The position numbers and the translations under genes are program-made. DNA of 64,000 nt from Lumbricus terrestris (lineage: Eukaryota; Annelida; Clitellata; Crassiclitellata; Lumbricidae): assembly GCA_949752735.1 (NCBI GenBank), contig OX457039.1:46891718-46955717 (forward strand). Reading direction: 5' to 3'. The notes beneath the pieces were generated by a model that saw nothing but the letters and a program-made list of their open reading frames with translations, did no database searches and had not been told where the DNA came from. Positions 12,104 to 24,899 of the stretch are shown in pieces (positions within the stretch are counted from its first letter, which is position 1; every line of letters begins with the position of its first letter).

Positions 12104-12900
12104 CATAGATTGAGTATTCGTGACTTTAGGGTTTAATATTCGTAAATATTCGTGAATATTAAGATTTTTTAATATTCGTAAATATTCGCAAATATTCGGT
12201 AAAACGAATTAAGGTGAACGATCGAAACTGGAAAGTTACGCGGTATTAAGCAGTTTACGGTTTTGTATGTCTCTACGACATTCACTCGCATCCAGGGCAA
12301 GCTGAATTAAAATATGCAATGCGCTTAACATGCTGAGATCGGGATAATTTTTACTTGTAATCTGGCACTATTATTTCTTGCGTTGGTAGCCTATTTATAT
12401 CTACTCATCCTGCTACACCGATATAAAATTACTTTATCAATTTGCAGTTACTATTATAGGCAGTTAAAGTTTATTGCTAATTTTAGCCTACTATTGCTGC
12501 TACTTGCCAACTGCCATCGGTGACTATGCCTCTTTTCAGTTGGGGAGGATGGCCAGAAGTCTGACAAAGTGACTAACAATAAATATTGAATGTGAAATGA
12601 ATGCCGCATGGCCACATTGGCCAGACCCAGAAGAGACCTTGAAGTTTTTAACGCTAAATCTATTAAAGTTATTGTCACGTACTGATAAACGCTTAATTAT
12701 GCGTAGGCTAACTCTTTTTTTACAATTTATTCAATAAAAGTTAAACATTTTTATTTAAAATAACAAAATAAGAATAAAGAATTTCTTGAAAGAACATAAT
12801 ATTTTACGAATATAATATTCGTTGGCAGTTTTAATATTCGTTAATATTCGTGAATATTTGAAAATCTTAATATTCGTAATATGCGAATACTCGATCTATG
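12104..12900. mobile_element. hAT-type element, 797 bp, perfect 8-bp target duplication
   Basis: The left end CATAGATTGAGTATTCG and right end CGAATACTCGATCTATG are inverted copies. GCGTTCAG flanks both sides (12096-12103 and 12901-12908). The ends are rich in AATATTCGT repeats in both orientations (12115-12205 and 12800-12890), as in the subterminal repeats that hAT transposases bind. The interior has only a 74-codon minus frame (12454-12678) without a recognisable transposase motif, so the copy is non-autonomous or decayed. Confidence 0.88.
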
Positions 12901-12936
12901 GCGTTCAGCCTGGTGCTTTTTGGAATAAAACGAATG

Positions 12937-12984
12937 TACATACATACATACATACATACATACATACATACATACATACATACA

Positions 12985-13018
<34 letters not shown>

Positions 13019-13170
13019 CATACATACATATATACATACATACATACATACATACATACATACATACATACATACATACATACATACATACATACATACA
13101 TACATACATACATACATACATACATACATACATACATACATACACACGTACGTACGTACGTACGTACGTG
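12937..13170. repeat. (CATA)n microsatellite ending in (CGTA)n
   Basis: About 210 bases of CATA with three TATA interruptions, then CGTACGTACGTACGTACG. Confidence 0.95.
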
Positions 13171-13192
13171 TGTATACAAAATTATATTAGAC

Positions 13193-13890
13193 CTATATAT
13201 AAATACGTACAATTACGTTGCTTATGAATAGTATGTATGTATGTATGTATGTATGTATGTATGTATGTATGTATGTATGTATGTATGTATGTATGTATGT
13301 ATGTATGTATGTACGTACGTACGTACGTACGTACGTACGTACGTACGTATGTATGTATGTATGTATGTATGTATGTATGTATGTATGTACAGACGCAAAC
13401 AGATGCACAGAGGCATATGTTTAGGCATTAGGCGCACAGATAGATTCGTTGCATTATTGCATACACTGCAGAGAGCTTTGATGTTCACCTTAAAATTGGA
13501 ATATATAAATACGTACAATTACGTTGCTTATGAATAGTATGTATGTATGTATGTATGTATGTATGTATGTATGTATGTATGTATGTATGTATGTATGTAT
13601 GTATGTATGTATGTATGTATGTATGTATGTATGTATGTACGTACGTACGTACGTACGTACGTACGTACGTACGTACGTACGTACGTACGTACGTACGTAC
13701 GTACGTACGTACGTATGTATGTATGTATGTATGTATGTATGTATGTATGTATGTATGTATGTATGTATGTATGTATGTACAGACGCAAACAGATGCACAG
13801 AGGCATATGTTTAGGCATTAGGCGCACAGATAGATTCGTTGCATTATTGCATACACTGCAGAGAGCTTTGATGTTCACCTTAAAATTGGA
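13193..13890. repeat. Tandem duplication containing GTAT/GTAC/GTAT arrays
   Basis: Two units, 13193-13500 and 13501-13890. Each begins ATATAAATACGTACAATTAC, has a GTAT run, a palindromic GTAC core and another GTAT run, and ends with the same 112-bp unique segment starting CAGACGCAAACAGATGCACA. The second unit has the longer arrays. Confidence 0.95.
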
Positions 13891-14102
13891 AAAATGTGCA
13901 CTGCATTGCTGGGGATTCACTTGCGGGGAATATAGACTGAGCGCTCATGCACTCAAACAGAATACTAAGCCAGAAGAGACCATATATTAACATTTTGCCT
14001 TTTATTCTACACAGTGGTTGTCTTCTTCAATCTGTAATCCTCGATCTGTTACGTCGGTTAAGCCTATTATTGCGCATTTTGTGGGCGTCACTTTTACCCA
14101 GT

Positions 14103-14697
14103 GACCCGTGCAGAGATCCATACAGAGATCCATACAGAGATCCATGCAGAGATCCATGCAGAGATCCATGCAGAGATCCATGCAGAGATCCATGCAGAGA
14201 TCCATGCAGAGATCCATGCAGAGATCCATGCAGAGATCCATGCAGAGATCCATGCAGAGATCCATACAGAGATCCCTGCAGAGATCCATGCAGAGATCCA
14301 TGCAGAGATCCATACAGAGATCCATTGCAGAGATCCATGCAGAGATCCACGCAGAGATCCATACAGAGATCCATTGCAGAGATCCATGCAGAGATCCATG
14401 TAGAGATCTATACAGAGATCCATGCAGAGATCCATGCAGAGATCCATGCAGAGATCCATGCAGAGATCCACGCAGAGATCCATGCAGAGATCCACGCAGA
14501 GATCCATGCAGAGATCCATGCAGAGATCCATGCAGAGATCCATGCAGAGATCCATGCAGAGATCCATGCAGAGATCCATGCAGAGATCCATGCAGAGATC
14601 CATGCAGAGATCCATACAGAGATCCCTGCAGAGATCCATGCAGAGATCCATGCAGAGATCCATGCAGAGATCCATGCAGAGATCCATGCAGAGATCG
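14103..14697. repeat. 12-bp minisatellite, about 49 copies
   Basis: Tandem GATCCATGCAGA with CATACAGA, CCTGCAGA and CACGCAGA variants and two one-base insertions (CCATTGCAGA near 14323 and 14372). Each unit carries a GATC site. The period of 12 leaves many frames open on both strands (up to 316 codons), which I reject as genes. Confidence 0.95.
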
Positions 14698-14799
14698 AAG
14701 GCGATGACAAAGTACTTTCCTCTCTGCAAATCTCGTTTCAAATCCTTCGAACTCAGTAGTGACTATATACAATGTAGATGACCTTCTGTCTTCCCGCAA

Positions 14800-14802
<3 letters not shown>

Positions 14803-14876
<74 letters not shown>

Positions 14877-14985
14877 CATTGTCTCTATCTCTGTCTCTGT
14901 CTCTAACTCTCTCTATTTCTATCATCTCTCTCCTCTCTTTCCTCTCCGTCACTCTCTGTCTCTGCCTGTCTGTCTGTCTCTCTCT
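14803..14985. repeat. (CT)n microsatellite
   Basis: An uninterrupted CT run to about 14872, then degenerate CTCTGT units. Confidence 0.93.
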
Positions 14986-15335
14986 TCCAATTGCTATTGT
15001 ATATATATATATTTGTTTAATTCATGAAAAAAGAGCTGGATGCCACACTGCATGCATCCTGGTACATAGTGGCCTAAGAAAAAAAAGAAATTAATGCGTC
15101 TTCGTCTACAGATAGATCATTGTTAATTAGATTTAATGATTGCTAGCATTGACAAGCCAGGTATACATGCACGGACTATAATGTTCATGCAAACCTTGTA
15201 AAATGTAAGGTATAATTGTGTATGCAATGATGCACACGCCTTTGCATGCTACTGTATACCATATATAAAGCAGATTTTGTGTGTGTGCCTATGGGTGCCC
15301 GCATGATGTCTCTGCATGTGCCTGTGTACGTGTGA

Positions 15336-15343
15336 GTTTGCGC

Positions 15344-15440
<97 letters not shown>

Positions 15441-15545
15441 CAAACTATGTATCATATATATACTCATATATGTATATATGAGTATATATATATGTATATA
15501 TACTCATATATATACATATATGAGTATTTATATATATGAGCGTAT
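15336..15545. repeat. Perfect-armed hairpin and adjoining TA palindromes
   Basis: GTTTGCGCC at 15336-15344 leads into (TC)n, (TA)n and (GA)n, and closes with GGCGCAAAC at 15437-15445. The whole 110 bp can fold on itself, including the nine non-repetitive bases at each end. From 15446 to about 15545 follow further palindromes of the type TACTCATATATGTATATATG. Confidence 0.9.
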
Positions 15546-15990
15546 AATTTAAGGATATACATATATATAATCTGCTCCGCGACAGACTGACTCCATGAAT
15601 CTGATAACTCGACCTGCCGCATTTCTATCCGATCCAGGGAGAAATAAACTGACGATTTTCTAGTCAATGTTGAGATTCTTAAACATTACATGCAAATCTT
15701 TCACAAGCACATATATAGGTCTATAGTCAATAGTCTGACCCAGCGACACGTGGATTACGATGCAGGTTAATGTCCTTTAGCTGTAAAACCTCACATACAA
15801 CTCCAGTGCATATATATATAATATATTATATAATTTACATACCGGTATATATCTGTATCTATCTATATTATATATAATATATTCAGACTCATTCATGTCT
15901 ACACAGATACAGCATGCTACTCGTCTCTGTCCATGCATGCATGTGCTACTGCATGTGTACGTCGGTTTCATATATATAATATTATATATG
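15546..15990. other. Non-coding, nothing recognised
   Basis: AT-rich, with TA microsatellite patches at 15810-15835 and 15868-15885. Confidence 0.5.
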
Positions 15991-15992
15991 TA

Positions 15993-16950
15993 CAGGGTGC
16001 GCCAAAAAGACCCCTATTTTTTGCCAATATCTTGGCCAAAAGTAAGAATTTCGAAATGAAATTTTACAGCCCTAAAGACAATTCATATTTACACATCATG
16101 GTCAGATTTCATCGAAATATTTCAAACTCAACAAAAGTTATGACACTTTTAGCGAGGCCACCCACCATTTTTTGACGATTCAAAAACGAAACGCAAAAAA
16201 TTAGGTTTTTTGCCAATATCATGGCTAGAAGTACGAATTTCGAAATGAAATTTTACAAGCTCAAAGACAATTCATATTTAAACATGATGATCTGAATTCA
16301 TCAAAATATTTCAAACAGAACAAAAGTTATACCACTTTTAGTGAGGCCACCCACCGTTTTTTGACGATTCAAAAACGAAACGCAACAAAAAGCAACAGCA
16401 ACAAAAACACGATTTTTATTAAGTCTCATCTCAAATAACTGTTGTCAAATGAACTTGGTAGTGCTTCACAACTTGTGTTCAATGTGCCCACCACCAGTGC
16501 CAGAGCTTCTTTTGAGTCTCTTTGCAAAGTTCTTGATGGACCTGTTGATTAATCTGACAGATTCCTTATTTACCAATTTGATTGTCATCTTGCAATGCTA
16601 AGTGACTTCTCAGTGACGCACAGCTGCGCTGGCACCCTGTTTCTTTTTTAAATAGTAATAATAATGATCATCTGGCATTATCAAGGCTATATGATACCAA
16701 TTATTTGAGATGAGAAAAAATTCGTGTTTTTGTTACTTTTTTGCGCTACGTTTTTGAATCGTCAAAAAACGGTGGGTGACCTCACTAAAAGTGGTATAAC
16801 TTTTGTTCTGTTTTAAATATTTTGATGGAATCTGGCCATCATGTGTAAATAAGAATTGTCTTTAAGACTGTAAAATTTTATTTCTAAATTCCTACTTTTG
16901 GCCAAGATATTACCAAAAAAATCTAGGGAGGTCTTTTTTGGCGCACCCTG
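15993..16950. mobile_element. Tc1/mariner-type element, 958 bp
   Basis: The left end CAGGGTGCGCCAAAAAGACC and right end GGTCTTTTTTGGCGCACCCTG are inverted and flanked by TA (15991-15992, 16951-16952), as for IS630/Tc1/mariner insertions. The inverted arms are long, about 200 bp. The left arm is duplicated in tandem (about 16015-16200 and 16207-16388). Between the arms the minus strand reads a degraded transposase C-terminus ending near GGGHIEH, similar in position to the GGHFEH end of the 45119 element. No intact transposase. Confidence 0.85.
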
Positions 16951-16952
16951 TA

Positions 16953-18121
16953 TATAATAATGGTTAAGTAATCTCAGTACTGAGAGGGGACAATGCCATA
17001 TATTGGCCTGCATGCGTACAAAGAGACCTCCATCCGTTGTCCCTGGATTTCCGCGTCTTTTGCCGATGAATGAATCGTCCCGTCTCCCTCCGTCTCCTTG
17101 CTGTTGTTGCTGCTGCGTTGCGTTGACGAATGTGGCCGAGCGATTGATTCGAGGACAAAAGGTCAGACAAACACTCACATGCTCCAATGCTCCAATGCTC
17201 CCATGCTCCCATGCTCCAATGCTCTATGCTCAAACTCGCGAATATGTATTCTGATCGTACGTCTTCGTCGCAGGCAACAATGCGACATGTTCCAGCCATT
17301 GAATGAATATCGACGTGTATACCCTCCCTCCCCTCTCCTCCCTTCCTCCCCTCTCCTCCTCTGTTTACGCTGAAAAAGCGAGACCAAGAATGATAGGAAC
17401 AAGCACCTATAACGTTGAGTTCACGCACTAACACACGAGCACATCAATTAACGCTGACGACGGTTTTCTTGTCAAATGTTTACGATTAATATTATTATTG
17501 AATATATACTTTCATATGTGGGTCCATACAAAAATGGCTGGAAAGTTTTCTTTGACCACGTCCATGGTAGGCCTATCCTCTGACTGCATCATCAAGCGCC
17601 TTTGGAGTTGCAGGTTCTACTAGACTAGAGTATAGTAAGTCATTGCATAGTGGTAATACAGTGCACATGTATAGCCTACAAGATCATCTTATATAGAGTC
17701 TCGTGCACCTCACATTGTGTTCTTTAACTTAGGGCAATCAACTCCGAGCAATCAACTTTCAAGCGCGAGAGCATAATAATATGATTAATTATTTACGAAG
17801 CGTAGACTATAAATTCCAGTTATTTCATATAAAAATGAACAACAGCTAGTTTAGTTTAGGGCTGTACCGTTTAATTTATTCTTAAATATTCATTATTTAT
17901 GAAGCGAAATTCAAGCAGTTGATTGTTCTATGATAATAAGTTAATCTTTTTTTGTCATGTTTTTCGTGTGAAAGCGCAATGTCGACAACGTTTCATCAAG
18001 ATTTGTTACATTAAGATTAGTTTGATTAGCTTGTCCGTAAAACATTAACAATGATTATTTGTCTGTGAGACAAGTAATCTTGCTTTTGGTTAGTCATAAA
18101 ATATCGCATGGCAATATCATG
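16953..18121. other. Non-coding, nothing recognised
   Basis: Overlapping frames at 16964-17434 on both strands are low complexity (GCTCCAATGCTCCCATGCTC repeat at 17180-17230; CCCTCC tract at 17320-17360). No gene supported. Confidence 0.5.
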
Positions 18122-18129
18122 CTTGTTTT

Positions 18130-18417
18130 CAAGGGCGGAAACAGAAATTTTCGAAGGGGGGGCAAAATGTTGGGTCTTGGGACAGGAAAAAAATTCGTCT
18201 TGGTCACCGAAAAATCTGATGACTTTTTTAGTCGTACAGTGTTCTTAAGCCCCTGCAAGTACCTCGTGTACGGACCTCGTGGAGCGTGGGGAGGCCTACG
18301 AAAGTGCTCATGGGGGCGGGGGCCACATCAATTTTTCGAGCAAGAATAGCTGGTAAAAAATAAATAAATTTATAAATGGGGGCCATGGCCGGATTGGCAC
18401 CCCTGGAACCGCCCCTG
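18130..18417. mobile_element. hAT-type MITE, 288 bp, perfect 8-bp target duplication
   Basis: It begins CAAGGGCGGAAACAGAAATT and ends GGAACCGCCCCTG. CTTGTTTT flanks it on both sides (18122-18129, 18418-18425). The interior includes the module CTGATGACTTTTTTAGTCGT and the GGCCATGGCCGGATTGG block. Non-coding; same family as 36404-36753. Confidence 0.93.
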
Positions 18418-18425
18418 CTTGTTTT

Positions 18426-19297
18426 CTCCAGAAATTCCATTGCAGGTATAGACATGCCTGAAACGTTATTGGTAAACACCCAGAAACATTGTCTATTAAA
18501 TGTGTAGGCCTATAGGAGTTGGTTTCTAATGATTTGAACTGAAAGCATCTGTTCTGTATTATGTCACTTACGAACTATACCTAGGATCTCTCAAGAAACG
18601 TTATTTTGGAAACTAAAGACCGTTGGAAACCTCCCGCATGCTCTATTAAGACGACAAACAAGAGCGATAGTAGACTATATAGCTAAAAATTGCATGGCAC
18701 GTGATTTCACTGCAGTCATTATTGCATGTGGCACGCACGCAAGTTGTCACCATAACTTGGTGTCCACAGACCGCTTTGCACTGCGCAAACGTTAGTGAAA
18801 GACACGGACACAGACATAATGCATTCAGAACAAGCGCTGTTACACACGGCTGGTTCTTCTAGAACGCCGTCCATTTACGTCAAGCGTTTCCGTTCACGAG
18901 TCCTGCGGTATCATTATCGCTGGTCCACTTCATCTACAGACGGCAGACGGCGCTGCAGGTTCGATCGAACGACGACGAACAGATTCCTTAATGGAGCGAG
19001 TCAAAGACTCTTCACAGAAAATTGGTTCGTGTGTGCGAGTGCGTACGTGCGCGTGTGAGCTAATTCACGTTCTGCGTCTTATTATGCTTACTTGCGTATT
19101 CTAGGTCTGTACTCAGCGTACATCGTTTCTTCCAAGCATATTATTATTATTATTGTACGCATGCATGGTCTGTAAGGTCTGTGTGCGTGGTTCACTGAGT
19201 CTCTGCTTAGGCATGTGTATTAGGCCTATATATGCAATACATACATATAATTATATATACATACATATATACATATATATACATATTATATACCCAG

Positions 19298-19300
<3 letters not shown>
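18426..19300. other. Non-coding, nothing recognised
   Basis: One 87-codon frame at 18795-19058 has no recognisable feature. Confidence 0.5.
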
Positions 19301-19371
<71 letters not shown>

Positions 19372-19385
19372 CCTCCCTCCATCTA
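19301..19385. repeat. (CT)n microsatellite
   Basis: CT run passing into CCCT units. Confidence 0.93.
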
Positions 19386-22300
19386 CCCCTCCTCCTTCTG
19401 TGCGCTTTTCTTTTTCCTTGCACCCCTCTGACTCTTGTCCTCTTCTTTTGTCCCTTATATATACTATAGTCTATACTCCGCCTGTTTCTGTGATTTCCTA
19501 CACATATCTTGTCCTCTCCATCCCCCATATAATTCACATATTATCACCCTCGTTGTCCTCCTTCCCCAAGCGCGGTCGTCCTCTGCTTCCTGTTTCCATT
19601 GACTTCCTTCTCAGTTGCTTGCATAGCCTTCCGTTTGCACACCAGAACAATCGCAATGTGGCCACTGCTGGACGTCTGACAAAAGAAACGACGCCCGCCT
19701 GTCGCCCTCTTGTGTCGCCCTCCGACGACAACGCCCTCTGGCGGCGACGCATCCGACCCTCGTAGTCGTCGTTGCGTAAGTAAGTATGCAGAGCAGATGT
19801 CGATGACAACATGATTTTGCGATGCGTTGAAAAGAAACGACGACCGCAGAGCAGAAGAGGGAAGAGGCGTGAATGACGGAAGCAGAACAGAAACCGGTTT
19901 CAGTTCAAGTTCGTCCATTCAATGCGAAGACCAAACACTACACTTTATAAGGTCTGCCATTCATATCGTTCGGGGAACGTTGGACTGAATGGGAGGATCA
20001 CATGGAGGTCCGTTGGAGGATTAGGAGCAGAGGAAGTGGAGGAGGAGGAGGCAGAGGGGAAAGGAAAAGACAAAAGAAAAGAGAAGGCAGTTAATGAAGC
20101 GTGATTTACTTAGAATGAAAGCCGAGACTATAGAGTGCGTGGGCGAAATAAACAACGATAATTCAAAGGCCTATTATATTACTACTATATTTAGATCTAA
20201 TTGAATTAAATAATAGAACAAAGTGCTAAGATGGGCACCCATTGAAAACAACATATACATAAATATATTATAGAGTCCAATGGGCCTACAGGTATCATCG
20301 ACTCTATAGGGTACGAAATGTCTGTAGCCCATACCCAGGTATGACATATTCTATATGCAAGTATATGCTAACCTCAGGCATTGCGTACTCTACTTCAGCT
20401 AAATGGAAATTACATAATTATTTGAAGGATTGAAGATTAAATATATGGTGCAAATGGTAATGAAATTATCAGCAGCTATACCCTATCGAAAACAAAACTA
20501 AAATATTTCTTGAAATTTTTATATAGTTTAATTCATTAGAGGCGAAGTAAATTATTAATCAAAACCTACTCTAAGGCATGTCATGCATATAAACACCGCG
20601 AACTCTAGAGTGCATCATGCCTATTGTCACAATTATATTTTACACTGTTACAGTATCGTACCTATAGGCTTAACGCACTCAACGCTACATCGTATGCCCA
20701 TGCTGGTTCAACGCATTGTGCTTGCATCATGCTATATATATATATAGCCACAACGTGGTTTAAAACTGAATTATATACATCTTACCTATAGGCAGAACGT
20801 ACTCTATACTATACATCATACCTATGGGCACAACGTACTCTATAGTAAAGAGTCTATACCATGCATGCAGGTATCACGGAAGTCAACCATGCTTCCTACG
20901 CTGGCACTAACTTATGCAAATTTGTAGGCCTAATATTTTAGTTAACCATGCGGCCATTATAGGTCAACTGCCTAACTATACAAAACATGCACCTTATATT
21001 ATAGTGACCGACATTTGACTTTACGGACAAGGTGTCAGCCACGAATTGTTTGATGCTGAAAGGTTTTCGTTATAGATCTAGGCCTATATATATTAAAAAA
21101 ACAGTGTTTTGAGTGTCACCGTTGTAGCCTATATGACTGGTCTTGCCACCCTTTGTGGTTGTCTGCAGCAACTGCAAACGAAAAAAAGGCTCTTATGAAG
21201 ACCATTCAGTGCCTCCTGCATACAAGTGCATGGTCCAATTTGTGTATACTAACAAATACCGTTTATGACATGCAGAGTATAGGTGGCCATATCAGTCACA
21301 AATCTACAATGCATCTTCCGTCACGAAAAGTAGTTATACCCGATGTTATTGTAGCCTACCTTTGCTTAAAACAGTAGACCTACGCTGCTGAGCATGCGCA
21401 ATGTTGCGCGTGTCTGTTCATCAGACATTTGTGATAGATGTCTTTGAGATTCGCTGGTTCAGATCTGTTATGGATATAAGTAATTACATCTGTGTATACA
21501 TTTCCTGTGTGAAGTACATGTAGGTGTATAATACCTGTAAAATGCGCGCCTGATAAAGTGTTCTCTCTTGATGATATTTATTTGCTTGATTAGGTCAATG
21601 CTCATTTCTTCGCTTCCTGTTTTGTTGATCTGCAGCATTGATTGCTGTGGAGGAGCATCGTATGCATACAGAATGTGAGAAGTGACGCAGGTGCCGATGT
21701 TGCAGATACGCCATTAAATCTATAATCTTGCATTCTCATCAAGGTGTGTTTCTTTCAATAGCACCTGTTTTGTGAAACACGCATTTCAGTCGATTTATCT
21801 CGTCTGTCTCTGCATACATGTATACATACATGTAGGTGCGAAGATGCCATCTTGCGACCATGTAGCGTATACAACTGAGACTGGTGCGTTCAATTAAATC
21901 TCTGTCGAATTAATCCTTTTAACCGACTCCCTTTGCTTTTTAAGACTAATGGAGAAAGGCAAAAATTGCGCTCCATTCAGCATTGGAGCGCAGAAGAAAT
22001 CATTATAACTGCCTTCAGGGAAAATGACTCATAATTATAGGCGTTCACAGTATAGGCTAGATGCAAACAGGAGCTGGAATAGCAAGGCTATAAATCAATT
22101 CTTTTCCAGACGGAATGCTCCCGAACGGCGTTCAGGAATCTTTTCTCAGTTTATAAAAATAATTTAGTTGATCCAAATTTTTAATACATAACTAGTCACC
22201 TTAATTTAAGTTCAATGGTGCAGGTGTTTACTGATATAATATATATTCCCGTTTATATATAGTAATATTGGTATAAAATATGCCTCTGTGATCCATCGCC

Positions 22301-22820
22301 ATGATGCGTCATACCTCAGATGTGTTTGCTTCCACAGCGTTTACCTAAAGCAGCACTGACATAACGGCATCTTTCCAACGAGTATACGTGGCCCGGTGAC
22401 TGGCTGCCATAATGACGCGACCGAAGCTGGTTGGTGTTAAAGGCCAAGTATAAATAATAGTATCCAAGCGGAAACTATAGATGCAATGTGAATAATATAT
22501 AATCTGGTGAGCGCTCAGAACTGCCTTCCTTCCAGTCATAAACTAAACTCGACCTTACTGTGCCTGTTCGTGTCCTATAGAGTCCTTTCCTTATGGAACA
22601 CTGTTCGACTGCACATTGCGTATTGAATTCATTATGTGATGACTCTCTAGAGTCTAGAACGAACCTTTGCGTTTAAGATTTACATACTGAATCAAGTCAC
22701 ACTAATTTATTTGTTTACAGTTCGATAATGATGTTGTTTGCTGCACCTATTGGTTTAGGCATATACTAAAAAAAGCCAAAGTGATCTTCGTGTAATCAGT
22801 GGTTAAAGTGGTTTAATTGG
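19386..22820. other. Non-coding, nothing recognised
   Basis: Frames up to 124 codons near 19544-19918 overlap on both strands and show no domain. A GGA-rich patch lies at 20030-20060. TAGGCCTA occurs near 20928 and 21082. If the membrane-protein gene at 28384-35405 has further 5' exons they could lie here, but I could not identify any. Confidence 0.5.
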
Positions 22821-22822
22821 GT

Positions 22823-22955
22823 GAGCCGCGGGAACGCTGAATGTGAGCAGTGGGAACGCTGATGAAGAATTGAATTGAAATGCATGTGTTTTGGAGTTCC
22901 ATCATGATGAGCAGTGGGAACGCAAGCCAAGAATTTCGAGAGCAGTGGGAACGGC
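22823..22955. repeat. Four copies of GAGCAGTGGGAACG
   Basis: Units at about 22823, 22845, 22909 and 22940, the last followed by the partial inverse ATTCCCACCCA. This may be one end of an element with subterminal repeats, but no partner end was found. Confidence 0.6.
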
Positions 22956-22959
22956 ATTC

Positions 22960-24370
22960 CCACCCACTTTAAACCTTGCGTGCATGTACATGTATAGGTC
23001 TAAAACATATACTTTCATGCACACATTGCGCTTCAAAACGTCTCCAGTTGCAAGTCGGTTAACGTTGGTCAAAGTTGGTAATGTAACAAGTAATTTATAT
23101 GGTGATGATCGAGTCATCTGGACGATGGAACACATAACATAACGATTATCCTACATTGTTATTTTAAATCATATAGGCTGTGACAAGTCTGTGTTGCGAC
23201 TGCAGCCATGGATTATACCATGCAAAAAGCGTCCTTTACGTTTGAACAATTAATCATTTATATGGCGCCTTTTAAATGTATCTCCCTGTGGTATTTATGG
23301 ATAAATATCTCATTGTTTATGCTGTGAAATGAATTCTACGTTTTTAGTGTAATTTTTCGTTGGATTAATGAGTGCGCTATTATTTCTCGACGCAATTCCC
23401 TTCACGGGTCCGTAGAAAAATTGTACGTGTCCTCCTATATATTAATTATCGTCCCTATTGTACGATTTGGGTGTAGGCCTATTATAATAAACGCTAAAGA
23501 TTATATTCAGCGTGACGAACGGTTTTCCACATAATGGATGTAGCCTATAATTATCCGAGAAGAACTTGCAGGGTAAACAAGGCACATCAGCATTTGATGC
23601 AAGTTAAGCCACGGATGTGAGACTGGTTGGACTGGGAGACTGGTGGATTAAAAGATGGTGTAGTTTCGGATTTCTTTATGTGTAGGTCCTATAGTGTATT
23701 TGTTTTTTTACTTCTGATGACTGAACGATATAAGTGAATTGGGAGATTGGTAGATTGGATGATTGACTGAGTAAGAATTGCTCGATGGGAAGATCGATGG
23801 GTAAGAAGAAGTGGGATAGATTTCGAGTCTTTTACTCGACATTAAACTGCGTCAACTGGGTTATTATAAATCCTCAGTTGACGTGATGTCATTTTCGAAC
23901 TCCCATTATAATATACGCCCAACATGAATAACATCTAATGAAACATGTCGCATAGATCTATATATGCTGAAACGACCAGCGGCCCAATGCGCCCATCTTA
24001 CGAACCATTTAGGCAACTGTTTTTCTTGACGCAACAGTTTTTCCAGTGCACAACATTGTACATGTGTACAACTGTGCACCACATATGTATGTGTACTTGA
24101 GTTACCAGCTGACATCATATAGCGCCAGACGAATGGATCGCCTGCATTGAGAGTGCACGTGTACCTGAGCATGCACTGTCACGTGACCGTCAATTGTCTG
24201 CGTCTCTTTCGATGTCCTGTCCATATATATATACTTATAAACTCTGACCAAGGAAATGCATCAGATCTGGACAGCAACTATACTCGATTTAGTGCAACAC
24301 TATCATTGTAATAAATATATAGCTGTCTTTCCTGTTCTCGTTGTTAATTCCTGTATGCTCACTTGTATCT
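22960..24370. other. Non-coding, nothing recognised
   Basis: No gene or repeat family recognised. Confidence 0.5.
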
Positions 24371-24377
24371 TTCCTCA

Positions 24378-24891
<514 letters not shown>

Positions 24892-24899
24892 CACACATA

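Noticed and set aside
14103..14697. CRISPR-like regular array
   Set aside because: Units are contiguous with no unique spacers, and the DNA is plainly eukaryotic.
14002..14952. Multiple 200-316 codon frames on both strands
   Set aside because: The 12-bp satellite keeps all these frames open; repeat peptides only.
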